This document shows, in pieces, positions 16,927 through 25,616 of a stretch of DNA of 64,000 nucleotides. Every line of letters begins with the position of its first letter. Positions within the stretch are counted from its first letter, which is position 1. The notes beneath the pieces are model-generated. The model ran no database searches. It worked only from the letters and a program-made list of their open reading frames with translations, and was not told where the DNA came from. Origin of the DNA: Pseudomonas spelaei (GTDB lineage: Bacteria; Pseudomonadota; Gammaproteobacteria; Pseudomonadales; Pseudomonadaceae); NCBI RefSeq assembly GCF_009724245.1, contig NZ_WNNK01000021.1, positions 1-64,000 on the forward strand, written 5' to 3'. The position numbers were made by a program, and so were the translations under genes.

Positions 16927-17071
16927 GGGCAAGCCCCCTCGCCACAGAGGGGGTATTTCTGCTTGAGCAATATAGGGCGCCAGGTGCACGTATAAAGTGC
17001 AAATGCTGCGCCTTCCGCCATGTTAGGTGACGGCGTAGATTTCTGATACCCATCAGAACAAGGAACTCCCG

Positions 17072-18301
17072 ATGAACGCCCCTGCCTCCCGTGGTGCCCT
17101 CGCCGGCCTGTCGCTGTCCATGTTGCTGGCCTCCCTGGGCACCAGCATCGCCAACGTTGGCCTGCCGAGCCTCGCCCAAGCTTTTGATGCATCGTTTCAA
17201 GCGGTGCAGTGGATCGTCCTTGCCTACTTGCTGGCGATCACCGCCGTGATCGTCAGTGTCGGGCGCCTGGGAGATATCGTAGGACGCAGCCGTCTGTTAC
17301 AGGCCGGGTTGTTGCTGTTCACCCTGGCGTCTGCGCTTTGCGCGATAGCACCGTCACTCGGGCTGCTGGTCGCCGCTCGCGCCCTGCAAGGGCTGGGTGC
17401 GGCGATCATGATGGCGATGACCATGGCCCTGGTCGGCGAAACGGTGTCCAAGGATCGAGCCGGCCGCACCATGGGGTTACTGGGCACGATGTCGGCCATC
17501 GGCACCGCATTGGGGCCGAGCGTGGGAGGGGTGTTGATCGTCGGGTTTGGTTGGCAGGCGCTGTTCTTCGTCACCGTGCCCCTGGGTGCGCTGGCCTTCG
17601 TCCTCGCCCGCCGCTATCTGCCCCGTGAGGGCAATCAGCAAACGTCGACGCACACCGGCTTCAATTGGCTGTCGACGTTACGCAATCCGCCCCTCAGGGC
17701 CGGGCTAACCATGACCGCACTGGTCTCTGCAGTCATGATGGCGACGCTGGTGGTCGGGCCGTTTTACCTGGCTCGTGGCGTGGGGCTTGCCCCTACGTGG
17801 ATGGGCCTTGCGATGGCGGTGGGCCCCTGCGTTTCTGCGCTGGCGGGGGTACCCGCGGGCCGTCTGACCGACCGTTTCGGCGGCCATACCATGACCGTCA
17901 TCGGGCTGATGGCCATGGTCACCGGCTGCCTGTTGTTGTCGCTGATGCCGTCGTACTGGGGCGTTGTCGGGTATATCGGCCCTCTCATCCTCCTCACCCT
18001 CGGCTACGCCCAATTCCAGGCGGCCAATAACACCTCAGTGATGAACGATGTAGCGACGGACCGGCGTGGGGCGATCGCCGGCTTGCTGAATCTGTCGCGC
18101 AACCTGGGGCTGATCACCGGCGCATCGGCGTTGGGTGCGGTGTTTGCCTTCGTCTCGGGTGACCTCGCGGTGGCCTCGCCCGAGGCGATCAGCAACGGCA
18201 TGCGCACCACCTTTGTGGTCGCCCTGGGATTGATCACCCTGGCGCTGCTCTGCGCCTGGCGAAGCCGCCCTGCCGCCGCACAGCTTCCAGACATCTCTTG
18301 A
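17072..18301 (+). CDS. MFS transporter, probable drug/toxicant exporter
   Basis: A 409-residue inner-membrane protein with about 12 hydrophobic helices. The MFS motif between helices 2 and 3 is GRLGDIVGRSRLLQAG, and the antiporter motif C region reads GTMSAIGTALGPSVGGVL, which marks proton-coupled exporters. The first helix, SLSMLLASLGTSIANVGLPSLAQAF, resembles EmrB/QacA-type pumps, though the length is that of a 12-helix carrier. AAGGAACTCCCG precedes the ATG. It is divergent from the LysR gene at 15860-16786. The substrate is unknown. Confidence 0.88.
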   Translation: MNAPASRGALAGLSLSMLLASLGTSIANVGLPSLAQAFDASFQAVQWIVLAYLLAITAVIVSVGRLGDIVGRSRLLQAGLLLFTLASALCAIAPSLGLLVAARALQGLGAAIMMAMTMALVGETVSKDRAGRTMGLLGTMSAIGTALGPSVGGVLIVGFGWQALFFVTVPLGALAFVLARRYLPREGNQQTSTHTGFNWLSTLRNPPLRAGLTMTALVSAVMMATLVVGPFYLARGVGLAPTWMGLAMAVGPCVSALAGVPAGRLTDRFGGHTMTVIGLMAMVTGCLLLSLMPSYWGVVGYIGPLILLTLGYAQFQAANNTSVMNDVATDRRGAIAGLLNLSRNLGLITGASALGAVFAFVSGDLAVASPEAISNGMRTTFVVALGLITLALLCAWRSRPAAAQLPDIS

Positions 18302-18323
18302 CAAGGCAAAACTGTAACCTCTA

Positions 18324-18334
18324 TTGTCTGACAA
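18324..18334. promoter_or_regulatory. Palindromic operator candidate before the GntR gene
   Basis: TTGTC-T-GACAA is a perfect palindrome, followed by CCTGA. The same 14-base stretch GTCTGACAACCTGA recurs at 19125-19138 before lhgO. FadR-subfamily regulators bind palindromes of this size and form, so this is probably an autoregulatory site of the adjacent GntR protein. Confidence 0.65.
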
Positions 18335-18355
18335 CCTGACTACTAAGGTTTTACC

Positions 18356-19066
18356 ATGCTTGAGCTCCAGCGCCCTGATTCGCTCGTCGTGCGCGTTGTC
18401 AGCGCCATTCGCGCAGAAATCGATTCCGGCCAACTGGCGCCCGAAGCTCGTCTACCCACCGAACAACAGTTGGCTGAACAGTTGAACGTCAGCCGTTCGG
18501 TAGTGCGCGAGGCCATCGCCCAACTCAAGGCCGATGGCGTGCTGACGGCCAAGCGTGGCCTCGGCTCCTTCATTTCCAAGACCCCTGCCGGCACGGTGTT
18601 TCGCTTCCCGGAAAAAGACGGGCACCGCCCGGACCTGGCGCAAATGTTTGAAGTGCGCCTGTGGATCGAAACCCAGGCCGCCTCCATTGCCGCCCGGCGC
18701 CGCGATGCCGGCGACCTGCAACGCATGAAGCAGGCGCTACAGGAAATGCACGATAAGCGCGCCGACCTCGATGCCGCCGCGCTGGCCGATGTCGAGTTTC
18801 ACCGCGCCATCGCCGAAGCCAGCAAGAACGACTACTTCGTGGCCTTCCATGACTTCCTCAGAAGCCAATTGGCCACTGCCCGCAAAACCGCCTGGGAAAA
18901 TTCGGCATCACGTTTTGCCAGCGGCTCGGCCGACGCTACCCAGGAACACCAGGCGCTCTACCAGGCCATCGCCGACGGCGATGCCCAAGGTGCAGCGGCG
19001 AGTGCCGAAGCTCACCTGCGCGCTGCCGCCAAGCGCCTGCAACTTGAGCTGCCTGCCACGAACTGA
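18356..19066 (+). CDS. lhgR: GntR family regulator (FadR/FCD subfamily), probable repressor of L-2-hydroxyglutarate catabolism
   Basis: A 236-residue regulator. Residues about 10-75 are the GntR winged helix: AIRAEIDSGQLAPEARLPTEQQLAEQLNVSRSVVREAIAQLKADGVLTAKRGLGSFI. The C-terminal part is an FCD domain, with the metal or ligand residues spread through LADVEFHRAIAEAS and EHQALYQAIADGD plus AEAHLRAAAKRL. Its neighbours are lhgO and a dicarboxylate-type permease, and GntR proteins of this type are known to repress lhgO in Pseudomonas. The shared palindrome upstream of both transcripts supports that role here. Confidence 0.8.
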   Translation: MLELQRPDSLVVRVVSAIRAEIDSGQLAPEARLPTEQQLAEQLNVSRSVVREAIAQLKADGVLTAKRGLGSFISKTPAGTVFRFPEKDGHRPDLAQMFEVRLWIETQAASIAARRRDAGDLQRMKQALQEMHDKRADLDAAALADVEFHRAIAEASKNDYFVAFHDFLRSQLATARKTAWENSASRFASGSADATQEHQALYQAIADGDAQGAAASAEAHLRAAAKRLQLELPATN

Positions 19067-19085
19067 ACGATCCAAGCTTTTTGAA

Positions 19086-19112
19086 GCGTGCCTCGGGCAC
19101 GCCATTTTTTTA
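19086..19112 (+). terminator. Rho-independent terminator after the GntR gene
   Basis: GCGTGCC-TCG-GGCACGC is followed by CATTTTTTTT. It begins about 20 bases after the regulator's stop, so lhgO must have its own promoter, in agreement with the operator copy at 19123. Confidence 0.85.
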
Positions 19113-19122
19113 ACAAAAACAT

Positions 19123-19133
19123 TAGTCTGACAA
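19123..19133. promoter_or_regulatory. Second copy of the GntR operator candidate, before lhgO
   Basis: TAGTCTGACAA differs by one base from the perfect palindrome at 18324 and shares the downstream CCTGA. It lies 46 bases before the lhgO start and just after the terminator, where a repressor would block the lhgO promoter. Confidence 0.6.
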
Positions 19134-19178
19134 CCTGATAAGCAGACTGAAATGTGCAAACCCTAGGTACCTTCAAGC

Positions 19179-20372
19179 ATGATTTATGACTTTTGCATCA
19201 TCGGCGGCGGCATCGTCGGCCTGGCCACCGCGATGGAGCTGCTCAAGCGCCAACCCACCGCGTCCCTGGTGATCCTGGAGAAAGAAGCCACGCTGGCCAA
19301 GCATCAAACCGGCCACAACAGCGGCGTGATCCATGCCGGCATCTATTACGCCCCCGGTAGCCTCAAGGCCGACCTGTGCAAGCGCGGCGCCGAGGCCACC
19401 CAACAGTTCTGCCGCGAACACGGGATCAAGTTCGAGGTGTGCGGCAAGCTGCTGGTGGCCTCTACCCCGCTGGAAATGCAGCGGATGGAAGCGCTGTATG
19501 CCCGCTCGCAGTTGAATGACCTGAAGGTTGAACGCCTGGACGCCGATCAACTGCGCCAGCGTGAGCCCAACATTGTGGGTCTCGGCGGGCTGTTTCTCGA
19601 CGCCACCGGCATTGTCGATTACCGCGAAGTCTGCGAAACCATGGCCCGGGTCATTCGCCGCCGTGGTGGCGAAATCTGCGTGGAACGCACCGTCACCGCG
19701 ATCCAGGAAGACACCGACAAAGTCACCATCAGTACCTGCGGTGAAGCCTGGCAAGCCAGGCATCTGGTGGTGTGTGCCGGTCTTCAGTCGGATCGGCTGG
19801 CGAAAATGGCCGGAGTCAAGATCGACCACCAGATCATCCCGTTTCGCGGCGAATACTTCCGTCTGCCCGCGTCGAAAAACCACATCGTCAATCACCTGAT
19901 CTACCCGATCCCGGATCCTGAACTGCCGTTCCTCGGCGTACACCTGACGCGGATGATCGATGGCAGCGTCACCGTCGGCCCCAACGCGGTGCTGGGCCTT
20001 GGACGGGAGAACTATCGCAAGTTTTCCATCAACTGGCGCGACGTGGCGCAGTACGCCAGCTTCCCGGGTTTCTGGAGAACCCTTTGGCAGAACCTCGGAT
20101 CCGGCAGCGTCGAGATGAAGAACTCGCTGTTCAAGTCCGGCTATCTGGAGCAATGCCGCAAGTACTGCCCATCGCTGAATATCGAAGATTTGCTGCCCTA
20201 TGAAGCCGGCATCCGTGCCCAGGCGGTGATGCGCGATGGCACCCTGGTGCACGACTTTCTGTTCGCCCAGACGCCGCGCATGCTCCACGTCTGCAATGCC
20301 CCCTCACCCGCCGCCACCTCGGCGATTCCCATCGGCGCGATGATCGCCGACCGCATGTTCAAGCCCGACTGA
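19179..20372 (+). CDS. lhgO: L-2-hydroxyglutarate oxidase/dehydrogenase (FAD-dependent)
   Basis: A 397-residue FAD enzyme of the DAO family that oxidises L-2-hydroxyglutarate to 2-oxoglutarate at the inner face of the membrane. The nucleotide-binding motif DFCIIGGGIVGLATAMELL is at the N-terminus, followed by ILEKEATLAKHQTGHNSGVIHAGIYY, the family's flavin-contact signature. Later motifs include YEAGIRAQAVMRDGTLVHDF and the C-terminal VCNAPSPAATSAIPIG, both highly characteristic of LhgO. It precedes an MHS-type permease by 59 bases, giving a two-gene uptake and oxidation unit, probably induced through the GntR regulator next door. Confidence 0.92.
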   Translation: MIYDFCIIGGGIVGLATAMELLKRQPTASLVILEKEATLAKHQTGHNSGVIHAGIYYAPGSLKADLCKRGAEATQQFCREHGIKFEVCGKLLVASTPLEMQRMEALYARSQLNDLKVERLDADQLRQREPNIVGLGGLFLDATGIVDYREVCETMARVIRRRGGEICVERTVTAIQEDTDKVTISTCGEAWQARHLVVCAGLQSDRLAKMAGVKIDHQIIPFRGEYFRLPASKNHIVNHLIYPIPDPELPFLGVHLTRMIDGSVTVGPNAVLGLGRENYRKFSINWRDVAQYASFPGFWRTLWQNLGSGSVEMKNSLFKSGYLEQCRKYCPSLNIEDLLPYEAGIRAQAVMRDGTLVHDFLFAQTPRMLHVCNAPSPAATSAIPIGAMIADRMFKPD

Positions 20373-20431
20373 AGGCCCCGCAACACGCATCACTTCGACA
20401 ATAAATATAATGACTCAGAAGGAAGTACAGA

Positions 20432-21757
20432 ATGACGGCAACACCCCATACCTCTGTCCCGGAAACCCCTGCACAAACCAAAAAGCGCCTGCGTAAAGTC
20501 GCCGCCGCCACCATCTTTGGTTCGATGCTGGAGTGGTACGACTTTTACCTGTACGCCACCATGGCGGCGATCGTGTTCTCGAAGATTTTCTTTGATAACA
20601 GCGACCCGAAAACCGCCACGCTGATGGCCTTCTCCACCTTTGCCATCGGCTTTATCGCCCGCCCGTTCGGCGGGATTCTGTTTGGTTACCTGGGGGACAA
20701 GTTCGGCCGCAAACAAGTGCTGGTGCTGACCTTCTGCATGATGGGCGTGTGCACCACCCTGATCGGCTTGATCCCCAGCTACGCCTCCATCGGCATCTGG
20801 GCGCCGATCATTCTGGTGTTTATCAGGATCATCCAGGGGCTGGGCGCCGGGGCCGAGTTGTCCGGTGCCGCAGTCACTTCCTATGAGCACGCCTCGGAAA
20901 GCAAGCGTGGCAGCCAGGGCGCCTGGCCGGCGCTGGGACTGAACCTGGGGCTGTTGCTGTCTTCCCTGACCGTGTACCTGCTGACCATCAATGGCAACGA
21001 TTTCATGCTGGCGGGCGGCTGGCGTATTCCGTTCATCTGCAGCATCGCCCTGGTGGGTGTTGGTCTGTGGGTGCGCAACAGCATTCCGGAAACCCCGGAG
21101 TTCAAGGAGTTGAGCAAGGAAACCGCCAAGGCCAAGGCTTCGCCACTCAAAGCCCTGTTCAAGAACGACCTGAAGGGTTTGGCCGTGGTGTTCTTTGTGG
21201 CCATTGGCTACAACGCCCTGAGTTATATCTTCAAGACCTTTTCCCTGGCCTACCTGACTCAGTTCAAAGGCGTCGATGTGCACGTCACCTCACTGTCGGT
21301 GACCATTGCCAGCCTGATCGCGATTGTGGCCGTGCCGTGCTTCGGTTGGCTGTGCGACAAATGGAGCAGTAAAAAAGTACTGGTGCTCGGTGGCGTGTGC
21401 TCGCTGCTGTTCGCCTATCCGTTCCTGGCGCTGCTCAATACAGGCGAAAGCCTGATGATCTACCTCGCCATTGGTGTGGGCACCGGTCTCCTCGCACCGA
21501 TGATGTTTGCGCCTCAGGGTTCGTTCCTGAGCCGCCAGTTCCCGACCCAAACCCGCTCCTCGGGCTTTGGTACCGGGCGCGAAATCGGCACCGCCATCGC
21601 CGGTGGCCTGGCGCCATTAGGTGCTTTGTCGCTGGTGGCCGCCTCGCCAACCCATGCCACGGATGGGGTGGTGATCATCCTGGCCATTGCGGCATTGCTG
21701 GTGGTGGTTTTCGCCCTGTGCGACCAGGGTCGCAAACACTCGGCATTCAAGAACTGA
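20432..21757 (+). CDS. MFS metabolite:H+ symporter (MHS family, KgtP-like)
   Basis: A 441-residue inner-membrane carrier with about 12 helices. MHS family features are FGSMLEWYDFYLYATMAA at the first helix, ARPFGGILFGYLGDKFGRKQVL for the 2-3 loop, and RIIQGLGAGAELSGAAVTSYEHA. The family transports dicarboxylates, sugars or betaines with protons. Its place behind lhgO suggests uptake of L-2-hydroxyglutarate, glutarate or 2-oxoglutarate. AGAAGGAAG lies before the ATG. A stem TGACCGA...TCGGTCA spans the stop region and may help end transcription. Confidence 0.87.
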   Translation: MTATPHTSVPETPAQTKKRLRKVAAATIFGSMLEWYDFYLYATMAAIVFSKIFFDNSDPKTATLMAFSTFAIGFIARPFGGILFGYLGDKFGRKQVLVLTFCMMGVCTTLIGLIPSYASIGIWAPIILVFIRIIQGLGAGAELSGAAVTSYEHASESKRGSQGAWPALGLNLGLLLSSLTVYLLTINGNDFMLAGGWRIPFICSIALVGVGLWVRNSIPETPEFKELSKETAKAKASPLKALFKNDLKGLAVVFFVAIGYNALSYIFKTFSLAYLTQFKGVDVHVTSLSVTIASLIAIVAVPCFGWLCDKWSSKKVLVLGGVCSLLFAYPFLALLNTGESLMIYLAIGVGTGLLAPMMFAPQGSFLSRQFPTQTRSSGFGTGREIGTAIAGGLAPLGALSLVAASPTHATDGVVIILAIAALLVVVFALCDQGRKHSAFKN

Positions 21758-21837
21758 CCGAAAAAAATCGGTCAACGGGTGCATGGATGCCCCTTCATCG
21801 CGCATCATGGGCACTTTCAAGCTCAAGGGAAACGTCC

Positions 21838-22689
21838 ATGCGCGTTCTGTCATTGATGATGGGGCTTACGACGCTGGCCGCCAGTATGGTGTTTTGCATC
21901 ACGGCGTCGGCGAGCGAAGAAAGCCAATTAGTGGACTCGATCAACCAATACCGCAACCAGGTGCAACGCTGTGGCGACCAGGGCTCCCAGGAGTTGCCGC
22001 CGCTGACCACCGATGCGCGACTGGTGCTGCCGGTCAACAGTGTCGGCGACCTGCAGCAGTCGTTGGCGCGGGCCGCCTACCCGATGGTGAATGTCCAGGC
22101 CATCAGCCTGTCCGGCCCCAAAAATGCCGAGGCGGCCATGAAAGCCGTGAAAGAAAGTTTTTGCCGCGTGGTACTGGACCCGCAGTTCGTCGATATCGGC
22201 GTCAGCAGCAATGGCCAGGACTGGCGCATTGTCCTGGCCCGCCCATTGCTCACCAGCGGCCTGGGCGAATCACCAACCGAAGGCAAACAGGTCCTGGCGA
22301 TGATCAACGCCGCCCGCGGACAAGCGCGCCAGTGTGGCAACCAGTCTTTTGCCGCGACCACACCCCTGGCCTGGAACGACACACTCGCCACTGCCGCCGC
22401 CGGCCACTCGCAGAAAATGGCCAACGGCAACTTCTTCGATCATCTGGATCACGATGGCCGTACTCCGGGTGACCGGGCTGAACTGGCAGGCTATATAGCC
22501 CAGCAGATCGGCGAAAACATTGCCGCCGGCCTGGACACACCGCGCAAGGTGGTCGACGGCTGGCTCGCCAGCCCCGGGCATTGCGCCAACTTGATGAACC
22601 CGCAGTTTCACGACATGGGCGCGGCCTATGCGATGGACCCGAAGAGCGACGCAGGGATTTATTGGACGGGCATGTTTGGCACGCAATAG
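21838..22689 (+). CDS. Exported CAP (SCP/PR-1) domain protein with a degenerate first copy
   Basis: A 283-residue protein with a Sec signal peptide (MRVLSLMMGLTTLAASMVFCITASAS). The C-terminal half (about residues 145-283) is a complete CAP domain, with AAGHSQKMANGNFFDH, GENIAAG, VVDGWLASPGHCANLMNP and YWTGMFG, including the conserved His and Glu residues. The first half repeats the beginning and end of the same fold (NQYRNQVQRCGDQGS against NAARGQARQCGNQS, and FCRVVLDPQFVDIGV against HCANLMNPQFHDMGA) but lacks the middle with the cavity residues. It is expected in the periplasm or outside the cell. The function of bacterial CAP proteins is largely unknown. The start at 21838 gives the signal peptide. 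Confidence 0.85.
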   Translation: MRVLSLMMGLTTLAASMVFCITASASEESQLVDSINQYRNQVQRCGDQGSQELPPLTTDARLVLPVNSVGDLQQSLARAAYPMVNVQAISLSGPKNAEAAMKAVKESFCRVVLDPQFVDIGVSSNGQDWRIVLARPLLTSGLGESPTEGKQVLAMINAARGQARQCGNQSFAATTPLAWNDTLATAAAGHSQKMANGNFFDHLDHDGRTPGDRAELAGYIAQQIGENIAAGLDTPRKVVDGWLASPGHCANLMNPQFHDMGAAYAMDPKSDAGIYWTGMFGTQ

Positions 22690-22753
22690 CGACCTGTGAA
22701 ACGCCACAGGACTTCAAGCGATATGGGAACCGTGGCAAAGAAGGGTTAACCGA

Positions 22754-24940
22754 ATGACTGACTGGCTGCAGAGCGGCGGCGAAATGGCCGAGCAGGTCCG
22801 GCACCACGATTGGGCCAGCACGCCCCTTGGCCCTCTCGAGCACTGGCCGGACGTGTTGAAGACCACCGTGGCGCTGAGCTTTGCTTCCAGTTTCCCCCAG
22901 GCCATCGTCTGGGGACCGGAACTGATCACGCTGTACAACGATGCGTTCATCCCCATTCTTGGCGACAAGCCTGACGCACTGGGGCGCCCCTTCAACGAGA
23001 TCTGGAAAGAAGTCTGGCCTCAGGTCAGCCCCATCGCAGCGGCGGCCTTCGCAGGGCAAGCGACCTTCATCGAAAACTTCCCCCTGCTGATCGAGCGCGG
23101 TGACGGGCCGGAGCAAGCCTACTTCACCTTCTGCTACAGCCCGATCCGCGACTCCCAAGGCAAGGTCGTGGGGATGCTCGACACCGTCACGGAAACCACC
23201 ACGACCGTTTTCCTGGCCCGACGCCTGGCCGTACTCGATGCCATCGGCAACGCCGTGGCCGAGGCTACCGATGCCCAAACCATCATGAACGCAACCACCC
23301 GGCTGCTGGCGGCGCATTTGCAGGTGTCCAACTGTGCCTATGCGGACATGGACGCTGATGAAGACGGTTTCACCATTCGCGGTAATTGGGCGGCAGAAGG
23401 CTCGCCCAGTATCGTGGGGCGCTATCGCCTGGAGGATTTCGGACAGCGGGCGAGCCGCTGTCTACGGGCCGGCCGGCCATTGATCATCCGCAACAATCTG
23501 CTGGAGTTGCCCCCTGAAGAAGCCGTCAGCTTTCAGGCCCTGGGGGTCACAGCGACCATTTGCATGCCATTGATCAAGGACGGCCGCCTGACCGCGTTGA
23601 TGGCCATCCATGACAAATCAGCCCGCACCTGGTCGTCCTACGATCTGGCGCTCCTGGGCGAAGTCACCGAACGGTCCTGGGCCCATATCGAACGGGTACG
23701 CGCCGACTCCGCCGTACGTGAGGGCCTGGCCGCCTTTGCCGAGTTGAATGCGACCCTGGAGCATCGGGTCGAGGAAAGAACCACACGGCTGACCCAAACC
23801 GAAGCGGCGCTGCGCCAATCGCAAAAACTGGAAGCGATCGGTCAGTTGACTGGCGGCGTGGCCCACGACTTCAACAATCTGCTGACCATCATCCGCTCGT
23901 CCGTCGACTTCCTGCGCCAACCCAATTTGTCCGAAGAACGGCGCCAGCGCTACATGAGCGCAGTATCCGACACCGTGGAACGCGCCAGCAAGCTGACCAG
24001 TCAGTTGCTGGCCTTCGCCCGACGCCAGCCGCTGAACCCGGAAGTCTTCAACGTTGGCCAACGGGTGAGCAACATTGGCGAGATGCTCGAGACGGTCACC
24101 GGCGCGCGGATTCATGTGCACATCGAGCTGCCCGAGCGTCCCTGTCACATCCGCGCGGACTCCAGTCAATTTGAAACCGCGCTGATCAACATCGCCCTGA
24201 ACGCCCGGGATGCCATGGACGGCCAGGGCACCCTGGTCTTGCGCGTCGAGGGCGATCGGCCGCTGCCGCGCATCCGCGGTGATGCCGGGTCACGCAAGCC
24301 CTTTATCGCGATCTCCCTGGCGGACACCGGTAGTGGAATTCCCAGCGAGACGTTCGAACGAATTTTCGAACCGTTCTTCACCACCAAGGACGTGGGTAAA
24401 GGCACCGGGCTTGGACTGTCACAAGTGTTCGGCTTCGCCAAGCAATCCGGTGGCAACGTGGACGTGGCCAGCACCTTGGGCCAGGGCACGGTGTTCACCT
24501 TGTATCTGCCGCAAGTGGAACCCGAAGCAGCTTTTGAAAACGCCAGGCAAGCGGAGCCTGACCTGCTCGCGCACAGCACTCCATGCCGCATTCTGATCGT
24601 GGAAGACAACCTGGAGATAGGCCGCTTCGCCACCCAGATCCTCCAGGACCTGGGCTACCAGACCACCTGGGCCACGAACGCCGAACAAGCGCTGGAGCTT
24701 GCGGGCGCGCAAGTGCTCACGTTCGACGCAGTTTTTTCGGATGTGGTCATGCCCGGCATCACGGGAGTAGCCCTGGCGAGGGAACTGCGCCGCCGCCGAC
24801 CCGACTTGCCGGTGATCCTGACCTCCGGTTACAGCGAAGAACTGGCAGAAAGCGGCTATGACGGTTTCGAGTTCCTGGCCAAGCCCTACTCCGCCGATCA
24901 AGTCTCGCGCATCCTGGCCAAGGCCATACTCAAGCACTGA
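22754..24940 (+). CDS. Hybrid sensor histidine kinase (PAS-GAF-HisKA-HATPase-REC)
   Basis: A 728-residue soluble hybrid kinase with no membrane segment. Residues about 30-150 resemble a PAS-type sensor (AIVWGPELITLYNDAFIPILGDK, then CYSPIRDSQGKVVGMLDTVTE). A GAF domain at about 155-320 follows, then a short coiled coil (ELNATLEHRVEERTTRLTQTE). The dimerisation/phosphoacceptor motif is GQLTGGVAHDFNNLLTII with His371, and the ATPase domain shows NIALNARDAM, DTGSGI, FEPFFTTK and GTGLGLS. The C-terminal receiver runs from about 610, with the phosphoacceptor Asp663 in FSDVVMPG and KPYS near the end. No output regulator is adjacent, so signalling probably goes through another protein. Confidence 0.92.
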   Translation: MTDWLQSGGEMAEQVRHHDWASTPLGPLEHWPDVLKTTVALSFASSFPQAIVWGPELITLYNDAFIPILGDKPDALGRPFNEIWKEVWPQVSPIAAAAFAGQATFIENFPLLIERGDGPEQAYFTFCYSPIRDSQGKVVGMLDTVTETTTTVFLARRLAVLDAIGNAVAEATDAQTIMNATTRLLAAHLQVSNCAYADMDADEDGFTIRGNWAAEGSPSIVGRYRLEDFGQRASRCLRAGRPLIIRNNLLELPPEEAVSFQALGVTATICMPLIKDGRLTALMAIHDKSARTWSSYDLALLGEVTERSWAHIERVRADSAVREGLAAFAELNATLEHRVEERTTRLTQTEAALRQSQKLEAIGQLTGGVAHDFNNLLTIIRSSVDFLRQPNLSEERRQRYMSAVSDTVERASKLTSQLLAFARRQPLNPEVFNVGQRVSNIGEMLETVTGARIHVHIELPERPCHIRADSSQFETALINIALNARDAMDGQGTLVLRVEGDRPLPRIRGDAGSRKPFIAISLADTGSGIPSETFERIFEPFFTTKDVGKGTGLGLSQVFGFAKQSGGNVDVASTLGQGTVFTLYLPQVEPEAAFENARQAEPDLLAHSTPCRILIVEDNLEIGRFATQILQDLGYQTTWATNAEQALELAGAQVLTFDAVFSDVVMPGITGVALARELRRRRPDLPVILTSGYSEELAESGYDGFEFLAKPYSADQVSRILAKAILKH

Positions 24941-24985
24941 ACGAGGTCACGTCAGTTGGAAAGTCGTCCTGGCCAGGAGAATTCG

Positions 24986-25537
24986 ATGCCAATGCCCCAG
25001 CAAAAAACCACCTCACGCTTGATCCTGAGGCGGCCAACCGAGGACGACGTCACCTCTGTCTTCGCCATTTACGGCGACCCCGCGACCAACCGCTACAACC
25101 CGGCCGGGCCCTTGGCTGACCGGTATCAGGCAAAATCAATGCTTGATCGTTGGTTGCAGCATTGGGCCGAGCAGGGATTCGGCCAGTGGGCCATCGTCTC
25201 CCAGGACTCGCCGGACCGCGTGATCGGCTTCGGCGGTATCACCCTGTACGGGTACAACGAGATTGAGCGTATCAACCTGGGCTATCGCTTTGCGGTCAGC
25301 GCCTGGGGCAACGGTTACGCCACCGAGTTGGCCAGGGCTGCGCTGGAGTATGGGTTTGTCGAACTGGACCAGCCGCAGGTGTATGCCGTGGTGAGGCCGG
25401 CTCATCAGGCCTCGATCAATGTCCTGGAAAAAATCGGCATGCGGCGCATCGACGAACTGGACGACGTTCCCGGGCAGGCACCGAGCCTGGTTTATCAGGC
25501 CACACGAACCGCAGACGTTCGCCAAGGCCGTGATTGA
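24986..25537 (+). CDS. GNAT family N-acetyltransferase (RimJ/RimL-like)
   Basis: A 183-residue acetyltransferase of the Acetyltransf_3 type. TSRLILRRPTEDDVTSVFAIYGDP is the typical N-terminal strand-helix, followed by IGFGGITLYGYNEIERINLGYRFAVSAWGNGYATELARAAL, which carries the acetyl-CoA pyrophosphate loop, and VVRPAHQASINVLEKIGMRR. The start at 24986 has CCAGGAGAATTCG before it; an upstream TTG would add ten residues without homology. The acceptor is unknown. Confidence 0.88.
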   Translation: MPMPQQKTTSRLILRRPTEDDVTSVFAIYGDPATNRYNPAGPLADRYQAKSMLDRWLQHWAEQGFGQWAIVSQDSPDRVIGFGGITLYGYNEIERINLGYRFAVSAWGNGYATELARAALEYGFVELDQPQVYAVVRPAHQASINVLEKIGMRRIDELDDVPGQAPSLVYQATRTADVRQGRD

Positions 25538-25616
25538 TGCCGAAAGCCAACGGATGGACATCGGCCTGATGGGTCGATAGGTTAAGTGCCAGGTCAACGT
25601 CACCAGAGCAATCACT

